64,000 nt of DNA from Natrinema soli. GTDB taxonomy: Archaea; Halobacteriota; Halobacteria; Halobacteriales; Natrialbaceae. The notes under the pieces are model-generated. The model did no database searches. It saw nothing but the letters and a program-made list of their open reading frames with translations, and was not told the origin of the DNA. The position numbers and the translations under genes are program-made. This document shows, in pieces, positions 1 through 9,056 of the stretch; positions within the stretch are counted from its first letter, which is position 1; each line of letters begins with the position of its first letter. Where the stretch lies: assembly GCF_028618695.1 (NCBI RefSeq), contig NZ_JAQIVI010000034.1:1-64000 (forward strand), given 5' to 3'.

Positions 1-1
1 C

Positions 2-58
2 ACACAGCGACCGCACCAGTCACTCAACAAACAACCGCCAGCGGAGGTGCTAAACTAG
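2..58 (+). pseudogene. 3' end of IS6-family transposase (runs off the left edge)
   Basis: Only the last 18 codons are visible. They read TQRPHQSLNKQPPAEVLN and then a stop. The IS6-like transposase at 39424-40098 ends almost identically (TQRPHQSLNRQMPAEVLN). The right terminal repeat, ending CTAGACAGTGCC, follows at once and stops at base 66. Whether the rest of the element outside the window is intact cannot be seen. Confidence 0.85.
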
Positions 59-66
59 ACAGTGCC
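48..66 (+). repeat. Right terminal inverted repeat of the IS6-type element
   Basis: The sequence TAAACTAGACAGTGCC matches the right end of the IS6 copy at 40091-40106. It also shares GGCACTGTCTAGTT (reverse complement) with the ends of the 232-bp MITEs at 7615 and 21647. It marks where the element stops and older sequence resumes. Confidence 0.8.
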
Positions 67-91
67 GTACTGTCGGTACTGATGATTAGAG

Positions 92-484
92 ACAACACTC
101 GACGAATCGGACCTCTCACTCGTCACGTTTGAGAACCAGATCACTGGAGACGGATCAGTTCCGGATGCCTCGATTCAAAGCTCGACGTCGCTGTGGTTCG
201 AGACCAAGACGGTCCCCAACAGCGTCGACCTCGAGCAGATTCGCAACCACCTGACTGGTCTCCAACAGACCGAAAGCGATACTCAGCGGTTGGTCGTCCT
301 TACACCGAAACATAGCCGGCCGGCGAAACTCGATCAGATCGAGGACAATCGTCTCGTCTGGACGAACTTCGATCAGCTCGTCGATGCTGCGGAGGCAATT
401 CTCGCACGTGATCATGGTAGTGCCGAAGATACTGCTAGATTGGGATCAAATCACCAGAGGAAAGCAGGGCAATTGGACCAGTGA
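92..484 (+). pseudogene. 5'-truncated gene, possible PD-(D/E)XK nuclease-like C-terminal part
   Basis: An open frame enters from the IS6 junction without a start codon and runs to TGA at 484. It contains SLWFETKTVPN followed by a helix-rich stretch (DLEQIRNHLTGL) and LVVLTPK. The E-x-K after a strand, then a strand ending in a hydrophobic run, resembles the core of restriction-endonuclease-like folds. That assignment is a guess from pattern only. The 5' part was probably removed by the IS6 element that ends at base 66. Confidence 0.4.
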
Positions 485-909
485 TAAAATGATAGATAGG
501 TAAGGGATCAGTCCATTCTGCCGAAAACGATCGCTTCGGCGATCTGCCGTTATTCACTCGTTGATACTACTGCAGCGACAGAGCAGGGATCGAACAAGAT
601 ACCCCGACGCTACCCATCAGTTTCTCCTCCAATCTAGCAGTGCCGAGAGAAGCAAATTATTCGGGAGTAAAAACAAACACGACTAAAATACAGCCTCAAT
701 CTCGTACTGGACTGTTGTCGAATGTGTCTTGGTCCCCGTCGATGACTATTAGTTTCATCTGTGCTACCTATCTTGGTGGACCTATCGTTGGCACTTTTAT
801 TAGATATAAGTAATATTGTAGAGTCGTATTGAATACAAAGCATGTGTGCAGTACCAACTGGGTTCAATAATCCCACTACGATACTCGTTATGCCGGGAGG
901 GTGTCAAGG
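485..909. other. Intergenic, no gene supported
   Basis: AT-rich sequence between the truncated nuclease-like frame and a transposase remnant. Short ORFs here have atypical composition and no recognisable motif. Confidence 0.5.
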
Positions 910-1038
910 TTAGAGCGTTGCATTGTGAAGAGCAGCGAAAGCGGTAAGCCATGATCTGACTGAGTCAGTAGTACTATAGTAAGGAAATCGGTGCCAGAAG
1001 CGCTTGATTCGGTGTTTGTAGATACCGAACCCGGCTTC
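910..1038 (-). pseudogene. C-terminal fragment of a transposase
   Basis: On the minus strand an open frame reads IEAGFGIYKHRIKRFWHRFP, then a Tyr/Ser-rich stretch and WLTAFAALHN, before TAA at 910-912. This Glu plus K/R-rich helix followed by W-x-x-AF-x-x-x-N is typical of the C-terminal part of haloarchaeal DDE transposases. The rest of the element is missing. The exact IS family is not certain. Confidence 0.5.
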
Positions 1039-1132
1039 AATGAGTGATCGATTTCCCCTCCGCTTCAATCCAATCGTTCTGACAACTTATCCTGACGCCG
1101 TCAGCAGATTCAATAGAACCGCTAACATCAGA

Positions 1133-2656
1133 TCATGTGGAAGAGAGTCTCCCAAACAGTTCCCCAAGCGCTACGCGGTCGATCTTTCCTGTTGCCGTCC
1201 GAGGAATGTCGTCGACAAATTCGATTTGTTCCGGCACCTCGTGTTCCCTGAGACGGGCGGCACAAATCTCACGGATACGAGCCTCAGTGATGTCGCCGTC
1301 ACGCGTGACGATGGCCGTGATGACTGCCCCCTGGCGATCGTCAAGGGTGTCAATGATCACTGCCCTCGTGACGCCGTCGATATCGTAGAGGACCTCCTCG
1401 ATTTCGCGTGGGAAGACGTTTGCACAACCGACGGTGAACATGTCCTCACGACGACCGACGACGAAGAGGTGATCATTCTCGTCGAGATATCCGATGTCGC
1501 CCGAGCGGAGCCATCGATTTCCATCTCTTCCAACAAAGGACTTGGCTTCACGCTGTTGTCGCTCGAATCCCGGTGTCACCGTGTCGCCCCGCCAGAGCAG
1601 TTCACCGCGCTCCCCGCGGTTGACTGGCTGACCCGTTTCGATGTCTTCGATGCGCAGGTCGACGACTTCGCGAGCGGGTGGGCCAACACTACCCGGCTTT
1701 CGTACCGCCGTATCGGGCCGATTGAACGCCGCCAGCGGTGTCGTCTCGGTCATCCCATAACCCTCAAGAACCGTCGCGTCAAGCGTTGCCTCTGCATCGT
1801 CGAACTGTTCCGTTGGCATCGGTGCGCCACCGATGACAACCCGCTGCAGTGACGAGAGATCGTAGTCGTCGACATCCTCGTCAGCGATTAAGTCTCTCGT
1901 CATATTTGGTGTGAGGAAGGTATAGGTGATCTTACAATTTTCAATGGTCTCCGCTACGGAAACGGGATCCCAACTTGGCAAGAACCAGTTCTCCGCCTCG
2001 GCGAGGAGTAGTGGGGTCGTTGTGACGTTGAGACCGGTGACGTGGGAACATTTACTCACCGTCAGACCGACCTCGTCCCGCGTCAGGCGGTGGTAGGTAC
2101 GAATTCCCCGCGCGTTGGCAATGACGTTGCCGTGAGTGTGCCGGACACCTTTCGGCCGCCCAGTCGTACCGCTGCTGTAGACGACCGCTGCTGTCTCGTC
2201 ACTCCGTCGCGGATGCACAGTGTACGTGCCAGATACTTCCTCGAGTAGGATATGGAAGTTGGTACCGACACTCCCGTCGACGGTTAACGCTGTTTCTACT
2301 TCTGTTGCGACCGATTCGAACGCTTGGTCAGTCACGATCACCGAGATGTCACTGGTGTCGAGCACGTAGTGGATCTGCTCGTCGGTGAATCGCGTGTTGA
2401 CGGGAACGGGAACGGCCCCGAGCTTCATTGCGCCGAGGTACGCAGTCAGGAACGATACCTGATTCTGGAGGCAGATTGCGACACGGTCGTCGGACTCCAC
2501 ACCGCGCGCCGCGAAGATGTTCGCCGCCGCGTTGGATGCTGCCGACAGTTCAGCGTACGTTAACTGTCGCTCCGGGTCCCCTACTGCCCGCGTATCCGGA
2601 GTATTCCTTGCGATATGGTCGACGACGTTCCCGAAGTTCATGGGCAGACGAATCAC
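1133..2656 (-). CDS. AMP-dependent acyl-CoA synthetase/ligase
   Basis: Activates a carboxylic acid to its CoA thioester through an acyl-adenylate; the substrate cannot be read from the sequence. The P-loop signature YSSGTTGRPKG lies at about residues 160-170, the YGMTETT adenylate motif near 300, a RSGDIGYLDEN hinge near 390, and the C-terminal lysine motif RTATGKIDR near 490. The 507-aa length is normal. The longest frame starts at GTG 2656, and an ATG six codons in (2641) gives the conserved MNFGNVV start. It lies downstream of an IclR regulator on the same strand with about 200 bp between. A 17-bp palindrome-like site at 2775 in that gap suggests IclR control. Confidence 0.92.
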   Translation of the reverse strand: MIRLPMNFGNVVDHIARNTPDTRAVGDPERQLTYAELSAASNAAANIFAARGVESDDRVAICLQNQVSFLTAYLGAMKLGAVPVPVNTRFTDEQIHYVLDTSDISVIVTDQAFESVATEVETALTVDGSVGTNFHILLEEVSGTYTVHPRRSDETAAVVYSSGTTGRPKGVRHTHGNVIANARGIRTYHRLTRDEVGLTVSKCSHVTGLNVTTTPLLLAEAENWFLPSWDPVSVAETIENCKITYTFLTPNMTRDLIADEDVDDYDLSSLQRVVIGGAPMPTEQFDDAEATLDATVLEGYGMTETTPLAAFNRPDTAVRKPGSVGPPAREVVDLRIEDIETGQPVNRGERGELLWRGDTVTPGFERQQREAKSFVGRDGNRWLRSGDIGYLDENDHLFVVGRREDMFTVGCANVFPREIEEVLYDIDGVTRAVIIDTLDDRQGAVITAIVTRDGDITEARIREICAARLREHEVPEQIEFVDDIPRTATGKIDRVALGELFGRLSST

Positions 2657-2774
2657 CTACCGGAACATCCGAGTTTTTGAAAATCAAGATACATATCACA
2701 TTAATGTTAGAAGTAGTTGTAAGTTGTTACCTTCGAAATCTCGAGTCACGCGCTGGTTTGAGATCTCCGTATGT

Positions 2775-2791
2775 GTACCATATTGTGGAAC
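2775..2791. promoter_or_regulatory. Candidate IclR operator upstream of the acyl-CoA synthetase
   Basis: GTACCATATTGTGGAAC matches a second site at 3664-3680 (GTGCGACATTGTGGGAC) at 13 of 17 positions. Outer bases form GT...AC with inner C/G pairs. One site precedes the synthetase and the other precedes the iclR start, as expected for a local autoregulating regulator. Function is inferred. Confidence 0.45.
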
Positions 2792-2853
2792 GAAAGTGTG
2801 AGTGAGCTCCGTAATATAGACCGCGTGGCAGGACCCTCTGCGAGACAAAGCGC

Positions 2854-3630
2854 TTACTCGAGGCTATCGAAGACGATGTCTGCCTTGATGTCGTCCGCAG
2901 TTTCTTTGACGAGGCTGGGAAGCCCCTCGTCGAGTGCCTCCCGCATCTCGTTGCCAGCGCCGTACACAGCGGCTGCGCCATGAACAGTCTGTTTGGTCAC
3001 GATGGGAGCGGCGACACCGATCATCCCACTGAGAAGTTCTCCCTGATCGACGGCGTACCCCTGCTCTCGTATCGTCTCGAGTTCGGATCGAAGATCGTCC
3101 TCGTTCGTCATGGTCAGTTTCGTCCGAGGTGCCAAGCCCGTCTGATCGATCACCGCAGTAATCCGTTCAGACGGGAGGTGCGCAAGTAGCGCCTTGCCCA
3201 GTGCATTCGTGTGGAGGTGTGCACGCATCGGATACGCTTGTTGAGCGGGTCGAGCTCCCTCGTCGGGAACCCACTGCGTGGACTGGATGACTACCGTCTC
3301 TCCGTTTTCCTCGACGGCGAGTTGGCAGTATCTGCCGGACTGCTCTGCGAGCGCCTTGATGGCGTCGCGACCGTGCTGGAATACCGCTCGCGAGTTCCGC
3401 GACTTCTGCCCTAAGTGGAGATATCGAGCCCCGAGGCGGTACGTCCCTTCTTCTTCGACGAGGTAGCCCAGCGTCGCGAGCGTACGGAGGTGGTTGTGGA
3501 CGGTGCTCTTCGGAAGCCCCAGTGCGTCCGCGAGCTCGGTAGCCCCCGCTCGGTCACGGTCGCATATTTCGTCGACGATAGTATACGACCGTTTTATTGC
3601 GTTAATCGGGACTGATGGATCCTCGTCCAT
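2854..3630 (-). CDS. IclR-family transcriptional regulator
   Basis: A 258-aa regulator with an N-terminal winged helix (about residues 15-75, including LADALGLPKSTVHNHLRTL) and a C-terminal effector-binding domain with the family pattern HTNALGKALLAHLP. The ATG at 3628-3630 gives the standard IclR start and length. It lies upstream of the acyl-CoA synthetase on the same strand, so it probably controls that gene in response to its substrate or a related acid. A candidate operator sits 34 bp before its start and another lies between the two genes. Confidence 0.93.
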   Translation of the reverse strand: MDEDPSVPINAIKRSYTIVDEICDRDRAGATELADALGLPKSTVHNHLRTLATLGYLVEEEGTYRLGARYLHLGQKSRNSRAVFQHGRDAIKALAEQSGRYCQLAVEENGETVVIQSTQWVPDEGARPAQQAYPMRAHLHTNALGKALLAHLPSERITAVIDQTGLAPRTKLTMTNEDDLRSELETIREQGYAVDQGELLSGMIGVAAPIVTKQTVHGAAAVYGAGNEMREALDEGLPSLVKETADDIKADIVFDSLE

Positions 3631-3663
3631 GTACCCTCATGGGTGTCGACTTCCCTTGAAAGT

Positions 3664-3680
3664 GTGCGACATTGTGGGAC
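3664..3680. promoter_or_regulatory. Candidate IclR operator upstream of iclR
   Basis: GTGCGACATTGTGGGAC, the partner of the site at 2775-2791. It shares the core ATTGTGG-A/G-AC and lies 34 bp upstream of the regulator's ATG, a position suited to autorepression. Confidence 0.45.
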
Positions 3681-3966
3681 GGAATCGTCTCAACCACACG
3701 CATTCGATATTATATAAATCAGTAAATATCAAATTTTCATTGTCACCACGAAGCGAGAATTCGCAATTCAATAAAACGGGTGGATATACAACTATAGTCT
3801 CTATGAGGTCGTATAGACACGTTATATAAGGTGCATCTACGATAGTGTGACTCTATAATAATGTAGTTTATATCAGTTGCATAGATTTATACGCGATATT
3901 CTGGTTCACTTGTGATGGAGTCACACAGTAACTGATCAATAGTTGCTGACGTGGCCAGGACACATC

Positions 3967-5109
3967 ATGCAAGAGAACGATAGAAGCCAGATAGGCCGAC
4001 GGGGAGTCGTGAAGGGCATCGGCGGACTTGCAGCGCTGTCCATGTCGAACGCGACCTTCGCAACTGCCCAGGCAGCGATGGATTCGCCACTGCAGAGTGA
4101 CCCGCATACCGCGGACACGTACCGATCGATCGTCGACGCGATTGTGCCACGGACACCACAGCTCGAGGACGAACTCGGGCCAGAGCACGTTCCGGGCGGT
4201 ATCGACGTCGAGTTGGAGAAGTTCCTCATCTGGGACTTCAACCACTTTCAGGAGATCCGTGCCGAGATGGTGACCGAAAAGGATTTCCTCCTAGATAATA
4301 CTCTCTCAGGCGATTCGGGACCAGAGATGCCACGGAGCCTATTCGAGGTGACGGTCGATACGACGGGGCTCGGCTCCGATCTGGATGCACTACTGGACCT
4401 CGCGGATATCAGTCTCCTAGACCTCGATCTGGACGGCAAAGCGCTTGAGGAACATCTCACGTTTGGACCGATCGAACGCTTCGAAATCGGGTTCGCTGAC
4501 CTCGACGATGCAACCAAGGGGGCGGCCGAGTTCGAACTGCTAGTCGAGACGGGCAACGAGACTGTCCATCGCGTCCTCCAGAACTACCCTTACGCGGCGC
4601 TCTTCACGCTCGTGTTCGATCTCGCGGCCGCGGAGTTCGTCGCGCTCGGAAAGAACGAAGGTCCCGTTTCACCGAACGAGCAGTTCCCAGGCGGCGGGAC
4701 GTTCACCAGGCTTTCTCGAGAGGACCGACTGCGGTGCCTATGGACCATCATCGACGGGGGCGCCATCGACACGCTCGACGATCTCCTGTCGCCGCTCGTG
4801 CCCGACGCCGGCATCCTGAAGTACGTCGTCATGGCGGTCAACGGCCTCCACGGCTTCGGGTACTACACCGAGTGGTCGGGATACGGGAACACGAAGATGA
4901 ACACGCCCAACGAGCGCGAGATGCAGACGGAGCCGGGAGAGGTCCAGAGCCACCAGCAGAGCGGCTATCCGGGGCCGGTACCGGGGCACGCGGCCGACTG
5001 GCGTCACGCCGTTCCGGGCGGGTTCGCGGATCCGAAAGCCAAGAATCTGAACCTTCCGGACGATCTGACTGGCGACGATGTCATCGACGGTATCGGAGGT
5101 GACACCTGA
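3967..5109 (+). CDS. Gluconate 2-dehydrogenase subunit 3-like protein, Tat-exported
   Basis: About 380 aa with a twin-arginine signal (RRGVVKGIGGLAALSM near residues 11-26). The frame is open from 3943, but ATG 3967 puts the RR close to the N-terminus. The body has the helical pattern of the subunit-3 family (TYRSIVDAIVPRTP near the N-terminus) and conserved WSGYGNTKMNTPNERE near the end. Its stop overlaps the ATG of the GMC oxidoreductase, so the two are translationally coupled. In this family the small subunit carries the Tat signal and the flavoprotein is presumably co-exported. The dehydrogenase would act outside the membrane on a sugar or alcohol of unknown identity. Confidence 0.82.
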   Translation: MQENDRSQIGRRGVVKGIGGLAALSMSNATFATAQAAMDSPLQSDPHTADTYRSIVDAIVPRTPQLEDELGPEHVPGGIDVELEKFLIWDFNHFQEIRAEMVTEKDFLLDNTLSGDSGPEMPRSLFEVTVDTTGLGSDLDALLDLADISLLDLDLDGKALEEHLTFGPIERFEIGFADLDDATKGAAEFELLVETGNETVHRVLQNYPYAALFTLVFDLAAAEFVALGKNEGPVSPNEQFPGGGTFTRLSREDRLRCLWTIIDGGAIDTLDDLLSPLVPDAGILKYVVMAVNGLHGFGYYTEWSGYGNTKMNTPNEREMQTEPGEVQSHQQSGYPGPVPGHAADWRHAVPGGFADPKAKNLNLPDDLTGDDVIDGIGGDT

Positions 5110-6863
5110 TGAACGATCCCGATGTCGTAGTGATCGGTTCCGGTGCAGACGGTCCTGCTGCTGCGTCACGACTTGCCCGCGAGCACGACCTCGACGTTCT
5201 CATCCTCGAGGGAGGCCCGTGGCACGGCAACGACCAGTGGCCCGAGCCACACGCCGATGCCGGTGGGACAGTGAGCACGGATCCCGACGACCTCGATGGG
5301 AAGTTACTGGACGATCAGTTCACCCACCGGGAAGCCGACGCGAACGACCCCACCCACGGGTACCTCCGTGTAGGGCCGGCGGACCACTCGCGAGCGCCGT
5401 GGTTCCGAAATCTTCACCAGAACGCGTTTATCTGGCAAGTCGGCGCGGTCGGTGGCACCTCGCTCCACTACTTTGCGAACCACCCTCGAGCATATCCCCA
5501 CGCCATCGACGAGCAGAACCATTGGCCCATCTCCTACGAGGAACTTGTCCCGTACTACCAGCTCAATGAAGAAGTGACGAGCACCCAGCAAGCGCCGATG
5601 ACGGCAAAGGAGGAGATATTCATCGAGGGGGCGACGAATGCCGGCTACCCACGGATCGACACGAAAAACGTCACGGAGACGGGCTGGCGACCCCAGGCGA
5701 ACGCCGTCTCGGACCCTGGAGAGGAGACGCCGACCAACCAGCCGCTCGACGCCGACTACGAGGGGTCGTTCAGCTACGACGACGGGTTCCGCGGCGATAC
5801 GCTCGTCGGTGACCACTTCCAGGGTGCGTCGACACCCGTCGACGCACCGATACGCGAAAAAGCTCGGAAGTCCGCCAACGTGAGCTGGGTTCCGCGAGCG
5901 CTCGACACTAACGACAATTCTGACGTGGGGAACGTTGCGATTCGCCCGAACGCCTTCGTCACGAATATCGAGACGAATGAAGGGCTCGGGACGATAGAAG
6001 CGACCGGTGTCACGTTCCGCGACTCCTGGTCCGGCTCCTCGCAAACCGTTTCGACCGACGTCGTCGTCCTCGCTGCTGGCTGCATCGAGTCGCCACGACT
6101 CTGGCTCAACTCGGGACTGCCGAACGATGGCTGGGTCGGAAAGGGGCTCACGACCCACTGGTTCGACTGGGTCGTCGGCGTCTACGACGATGATACTGTC
6201 GCTGAGATTAACCCCGAGAACGAACACATGGACCCCTACGTGGGGCATAACTCTGCAGTTCGGTTCGACAAACCTGGCGTTGGTGGCCTGGAAGACATTG
6301 GCATGTCCCCTGGGCTCGTCTCTTACGCCGACTATCTCTTCACTGAAGCCGGGTACAGCTTCGACACCCCGGTCGACCCCGACGAGCCATGGGATACCCG
6401 CGGCTACGTCGTTGGTGAGGAACTCAAGCGCCGAATGTCGGATTACAGACAGACGAAGGCACTTCTGATTCTTACTGACGACCTCCCGCGCCAGAATAAC
6501 GGCGTCTCGCTGGACAATACTTTCAGCGACGAGCATGGACCGGTCCCGAAGGTCAAGTACGAACCGCATCCGGACGACGACGCGAAGCGTGACGAACTTG
6601 CGCGTATCGCCGCGCACATCCATCGAGAGGCCGGCGCCGAGCACGTCCACCGCAGTGAGTGGCCACCCTTGCTGCTTCACATGCAGTCCACGATGCGAAT
6701 GGGGAAGGTTCTCGACGAGAATGCCGAGGCGAAGAACGTCTCGAGACTGTTCGTCGCGGATCACTCTGCGATGGCGAATGGGCTGGGTGGACCGAACCCG
6801 ACCAACACCGGGCAGGCGCTCGCACTGCGAACCGCCGATCGCATCGGCAACCTCTACTTCTAA
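5109..6863 (+). CDS. GMC-family FAD-dependent oxidoreductase
   Basis: 584 aa, the flavoprotein subunit of a probable membrane-associated dehydrogenase. The FAD-binding glycine motif GSGADGPAAA lies at residues 10-19 and VLILEGG at the end of the second strand. The C-terminal signature HMQSTMRMG and MANGLGGPNPTNTGQALALR are typical GMC C-terminal elements. The start is the ATG overlapping the TGA of the upstream gene (TGATGA). The protein has no signal of its own, consistent with piggy-back Tat export with subunit 3. The substrate is not recognisable. Confidence 0.9.
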   Translation: MNDPDVVVIGSGADGPAAASRLAREHDLDVLILEGGPWHGNDQWPEPHADAGGTVSTDPDDLDGKLLDDQFTHREADANDPTHGYLRVGPADHSRAPWFRNLHQNAFIWQVGAVGGTSLHYFANHPRAYPHAIDEQNHWPISYEELVPYYQLNEEVTSTQQAPMTAKEEIFIEGATNAGYPRIDTKNVTETGWRPQANAVSDPGEETPTNQPLDADYEGSFSYDDGFRGDTLVGDHFQGASTPVDAPIREKARKSANVSWVPRALDTNDNSDVGNVAIRPNAFVTNIETNEGLGTIEATGVTFRDSWSGSSQTVSTDVVVLAAGCIESPRLWLNSGLPNDGWVGKGLTTHWFDWVVGVYDDDTVAEINPENEHMDPYVGHNSAVRFDKPGVGGLEDIGMSPGLVSYADYLFTEAGYSFDTPVDPDEPWDTRGYVVGEELKRRMSDYRQTKALLILTDDLPRQNNGVSLDNTFSDEHGPVPKVKYEPHPDDDAKRDELARIAAHIHREAGAEHVHRSEWPPLLLHMQSTMRMGKVLDENAEAKNVSRLFVADHSAMANGLGGPNPTNTGQALALRTADRIGNLYF

Positions 6864-6953
6864 CCTCAGCACCTCACAAAGTACCTATACAATATTACCG
6901 TAATATCGGATGTGTTTACTGTACTATCTCTTCCTGCGATTTGCCACACTTAT

Positions 6954-7241
6954 TCACTCAGCTTTGAACGTTGTATAGCTGCCAGTTGGATTGGAGAAAC
7001 GGGCGCGGGAATGGATTTTCTGCTCGATTCGAGCAATCAGCCGACCAGCGAATCAGTCATAACTGGAGAAGACTCACCGGCTTTGGCAGAGATCGTGACT
7101 CCAGTGGCGAGACGACTCACGTCCCGACGGTTCACGAATAGACGTTAGAACCGCCCTTCTACCCATTTCGTCCGCCCATTTGGAAGATGATCAACGTGCA
7201 AAGCTGAGTTATTCTACCCACTTCAACGTGCAAAGCTGAGT
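6954..7241. repeat. IS-end/MITE-like remnant with inverted and direct 18-bp repeats
   Basis: ACTCAGCTTTGAACGTTG at 6954-6971 is the inverted counterpart (17/18) of CAACGTGCAAAGCTGAGT, which occurs at 7192-7209 and again at 7224-7241. The first pair bounds about 256 bp, suggesting a deletion derivative of an IS with these ends, plus one extra orphan right end. No intact transposase frame lies inside. The rest of the 6864-7280 gap has nothing else to report. Confidence 0.6.
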
Positions 7242-7280
7242 AATAAGAGATCGGATTTTAGCCCCGGGGCAGAGAGCGGG

Positions 7281-7574
7281 TCACACTGCAGTTTTCTCAG
7301 GGTCGAGGGCCGCGACACGATTCTCGAGATCGACGTCGCCTGTACTATCGACAGTCACTGTGTAGCCGTTGTAGACGAATTCGATTGTGGACAGATTCCT
7401 CTCGGAGTCGCATGCGTCATAGAGTGAGTCAAGTGCGCCCGTGTTGATCGCGTTGTGGATCGGTGGGTTGAGCTCTTCGGGTGGGACTCCTTCACGTTCG
7501 GCGACTTTGTCTACGATCTTCAGACTGAGTGATTGAGTGGGTTGCACAACCTCCGTTGTCAGGAACCAATACAT
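7281..7574 (-). CDS. HalOD1 output-domain protein
   Basis: 97 aa matching the small haloarchaeal output domain: a leading helix (SLKIVDKVAEREGV), PEELNPPIHNAINTGALDSL, and a C-terminal beta part (IEFVYNGYTVTVDSTGDV). Such proteins usually act as signalling outputs or stand-alone adaptors; no partner is encoded next to it. It lies 40 bp from the inverted MITE. A second HalOD1 protein is at 18726-19031 and a broken one at 29257-29513. Confidence 0.8.
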   Translation of the reverse strand: MYWFLTTEVVQPTQSLSLKIVDKVAEREGVPPEELNPPIHNAINTGALDSLYDACDSERNLSTIEFVYNGYTVTVDSTGDVDLENRVAALDPEKTAV

Positions 7575-7614
7575 AAAACCAGACGTTCCTCTAATGACGC
7601 ACGTCAGACAACGG

Positions 7615-7846
7615 GGTACTGTCTAGATAAGGGAAACCGCAAGACAGGACGACAATGAAGTGACGGTATCGGTTGTGAAATTACCATCTATGATTTAACA
7701 TAAAGAGACCCTGTTCCACGAGCAGCGAAAATTCGGCTGCTTCAGCAAACGTCCCATAAACAGTAATGGTCCCAGATCCCATCGGTGTTGCTTCGACAGA
7801 CGCTGAAACGGCGTTTGACGTTAGAATCGCTTAACTAGACAGTGCC
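7615..7846 (+). mobile_element. 232-bp MITE with IS6-type ends, copy 1
   Basis: Begins GGTACTGTCTAGATAAGGG and ends TTAACTAGACAGTGCC, imperfect inverted repeats related to the IS6 ends at 66 and 40106. The whole 232 bp is identical, in inverse orientation, to 21647-21878. There is no coding capacity. The left 8-bp flank is GACAACGG and the right is ATCCAGGA. They differ from each other, but each is found reverse-complemented beside copy 2, which indicates inversion of the interval between the copies. Confidence 0.93.
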
Positions 7847-7869
7847 ATCCAGGAGATAGTGATAAGTAG

Positions 7870-8025
7870 ATGCCCGAATGCCAGAATTGTGGGACACACG
7901 TCACAGACCAATATGCTCGTGTGTTCACACCAGACGGTGTTGAGAACCCTCGAGTCTGCCCACAGTGTCCAGATAAACTGCGGGATGGTGCTAAAATTCG
8001 AGAAGCAAAATCACAGCGACGATGA
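7870..8025 (+). CDS. Small zinc-finger protein
   Basis: 51 aa with two CxxC pairs (CQNCG near residue 4 and CPQC near residue 30) separated by VTDQYARVFTPDG, so probably a treble-clef or ribbon zinc finger. It is a clear paralogue of the 53-aa protein at 29106-29267 (MPECSNCGAHVTEQYKRVF). It lies 23 bp right of MITE copy 1 and is probably leaderless. The role is unknown. Confidence 0.7.
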   Translation: MPECQNCGTHVTDQYARVFTPDGVENPRVCPQCPDKLRDGAKIREAKSQRR

Positions 8026-8131
8026 GAATACTCATTCATTCACAATAGAATATATATGAAAGGGGAATGTCAAAATATTTCCGTACCTCTAACCAATATC
8101 GGTATCCAGCGTCAGCTTGTCTCTAGGAGCA

Positions 8132-8580
8132 ATGCCAGATCTAGCAATCACCGAGTACGATGAGTATGAGACCTTTGCCCAAGATCGCAAGATGATGGGA
8201 AAGCCGATGAGACGGAAACCCAATTGTCTTGGCAGCTGCTTGGCCAGCTCGATGACAACGAACTCCTGATCCAACTCCCAGAATGGCTCGCAGAAGAGAA
8301 AATCGGTTTCGTTGATGGCAAAACGCCAACTGAGTTCGTCGGCCAGATCGATCGCCAAACAGAGTCGGCTATCCACTTCACTAATTCAGCAGTTGCACCC
8401 CCACTCAAGCGACTGGTCCACCGCATCCAGCATCTTGAAAAAGGCATCGAGAACCCCGGTGACGATGAAACCTGCTCTGAATGGCTAGAAAACCAGTTGC
8501 GAGAGGAACGTCACGCATTCGACCACCGAACAGAGATCACAGGATTATCCGAGGAATGGATACCAAAGAGTCAAGTGTAG
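8132..8580 (+). pseudogene. Frameshifted hypothetical gene
   Basis: The first frame from ATG 8132 reads MPDLAITEYDEYETFAQDR. The natural continuation (DDGKADETETQLSWQLL and onward to the stop at 8580) is in another frame from about 8191. The second half is a Glu-rich helical protein ending EEWIPKSQV. A one-base indel near 8185-8192 explains both parts. No family is recognised. The downstream frame alone (8224-8580) could still be expressed. Confidence 0.5.
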
Positions 8581-8666
8581 CGTGCTGTTCGCCGCAAGAA
8601 GCCACCTTATGAGAGCCACTCGACGAAGTGAACTGCGTACAATGAAACACAACCTCGATCTGACAG

Positions 8667-9020
8667 TTATTCGCCGCTATTGATAGAGATATCAGACACT
8701 GTGATGCCGACATTCTCGAGAGTGATATCGACCTGGCAAATATCATAGGATCGGCCATTATACTCGAGTGTCACACCATCAGCGTGCAGTGAGAAAGAGT
8801 TGATCGAGTATGTGCGCTCGTCGATCTCGACTGTCGGGAGCGCCTGACTCGAGATTTCAATCTCATCAATGGAGGCGTGCTTATCTTCGAGCGAAACGTC
8901 GATACTACCTAGCTGCTTGGAGTTCGTCTCAGCGCCGTCTGCAGCCGCAACCGTGGCGAAACCGGTTACACTGACCATCAGGACGAGGCATATTGCGAGC
9001 CGCTGTGTCATTGAGCGCAT
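8667..9020 (-). CDS. Small secreted protein, unknown function
   Basis: 117 aa with a classical signal peptide (MTQRLAICLVLMVSVTGFA, then AAA before the mature part). The mature region is beta-rich and acidic (GSIDVSLEDKHASIDEIEIS). ATG 9020 and ATG 9011 are both possible; 9011 puts the hydrophobic core nearer the start. It is presumably exported by Sec. No family is recognised and no partner gene is adjacent. Confidence 0.65.
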   Translation of the reverse strand: MRSMTQRLAICLVLMVSVTGFATVAAADGAETNSKQLGSIDVSLEDKHASIDEIEISSQALPTVEIDERTYSINSFSLHADGVTLEYNGRSYDICQVDITLENVGITVSDISINSGE

Positions 9021-9056
9021 ATTCCGAAATACGAACCCAAAGCATATAACTTGATT

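Noticed and set aside
1040..1852. 270-aa plus-strand frame opposite the acyl-CoA synthetase
   Set aside because: Shadow; the minus strand carries the complete AMP-ligase motifs.
5304..6872. 522-aa open frame antisense to the GMC oxidoreductase
   Set aside because: Arg/Val-rich shadow frame of a high-GC gene; the plus strand has clear GMC motifs and haloarchaeal composition.
7192..7241. Short direct repeats as a CRISPR array
   Set aside because: Only two units with a 14-bp spacer, and a third inverted copy; these are IS ends.
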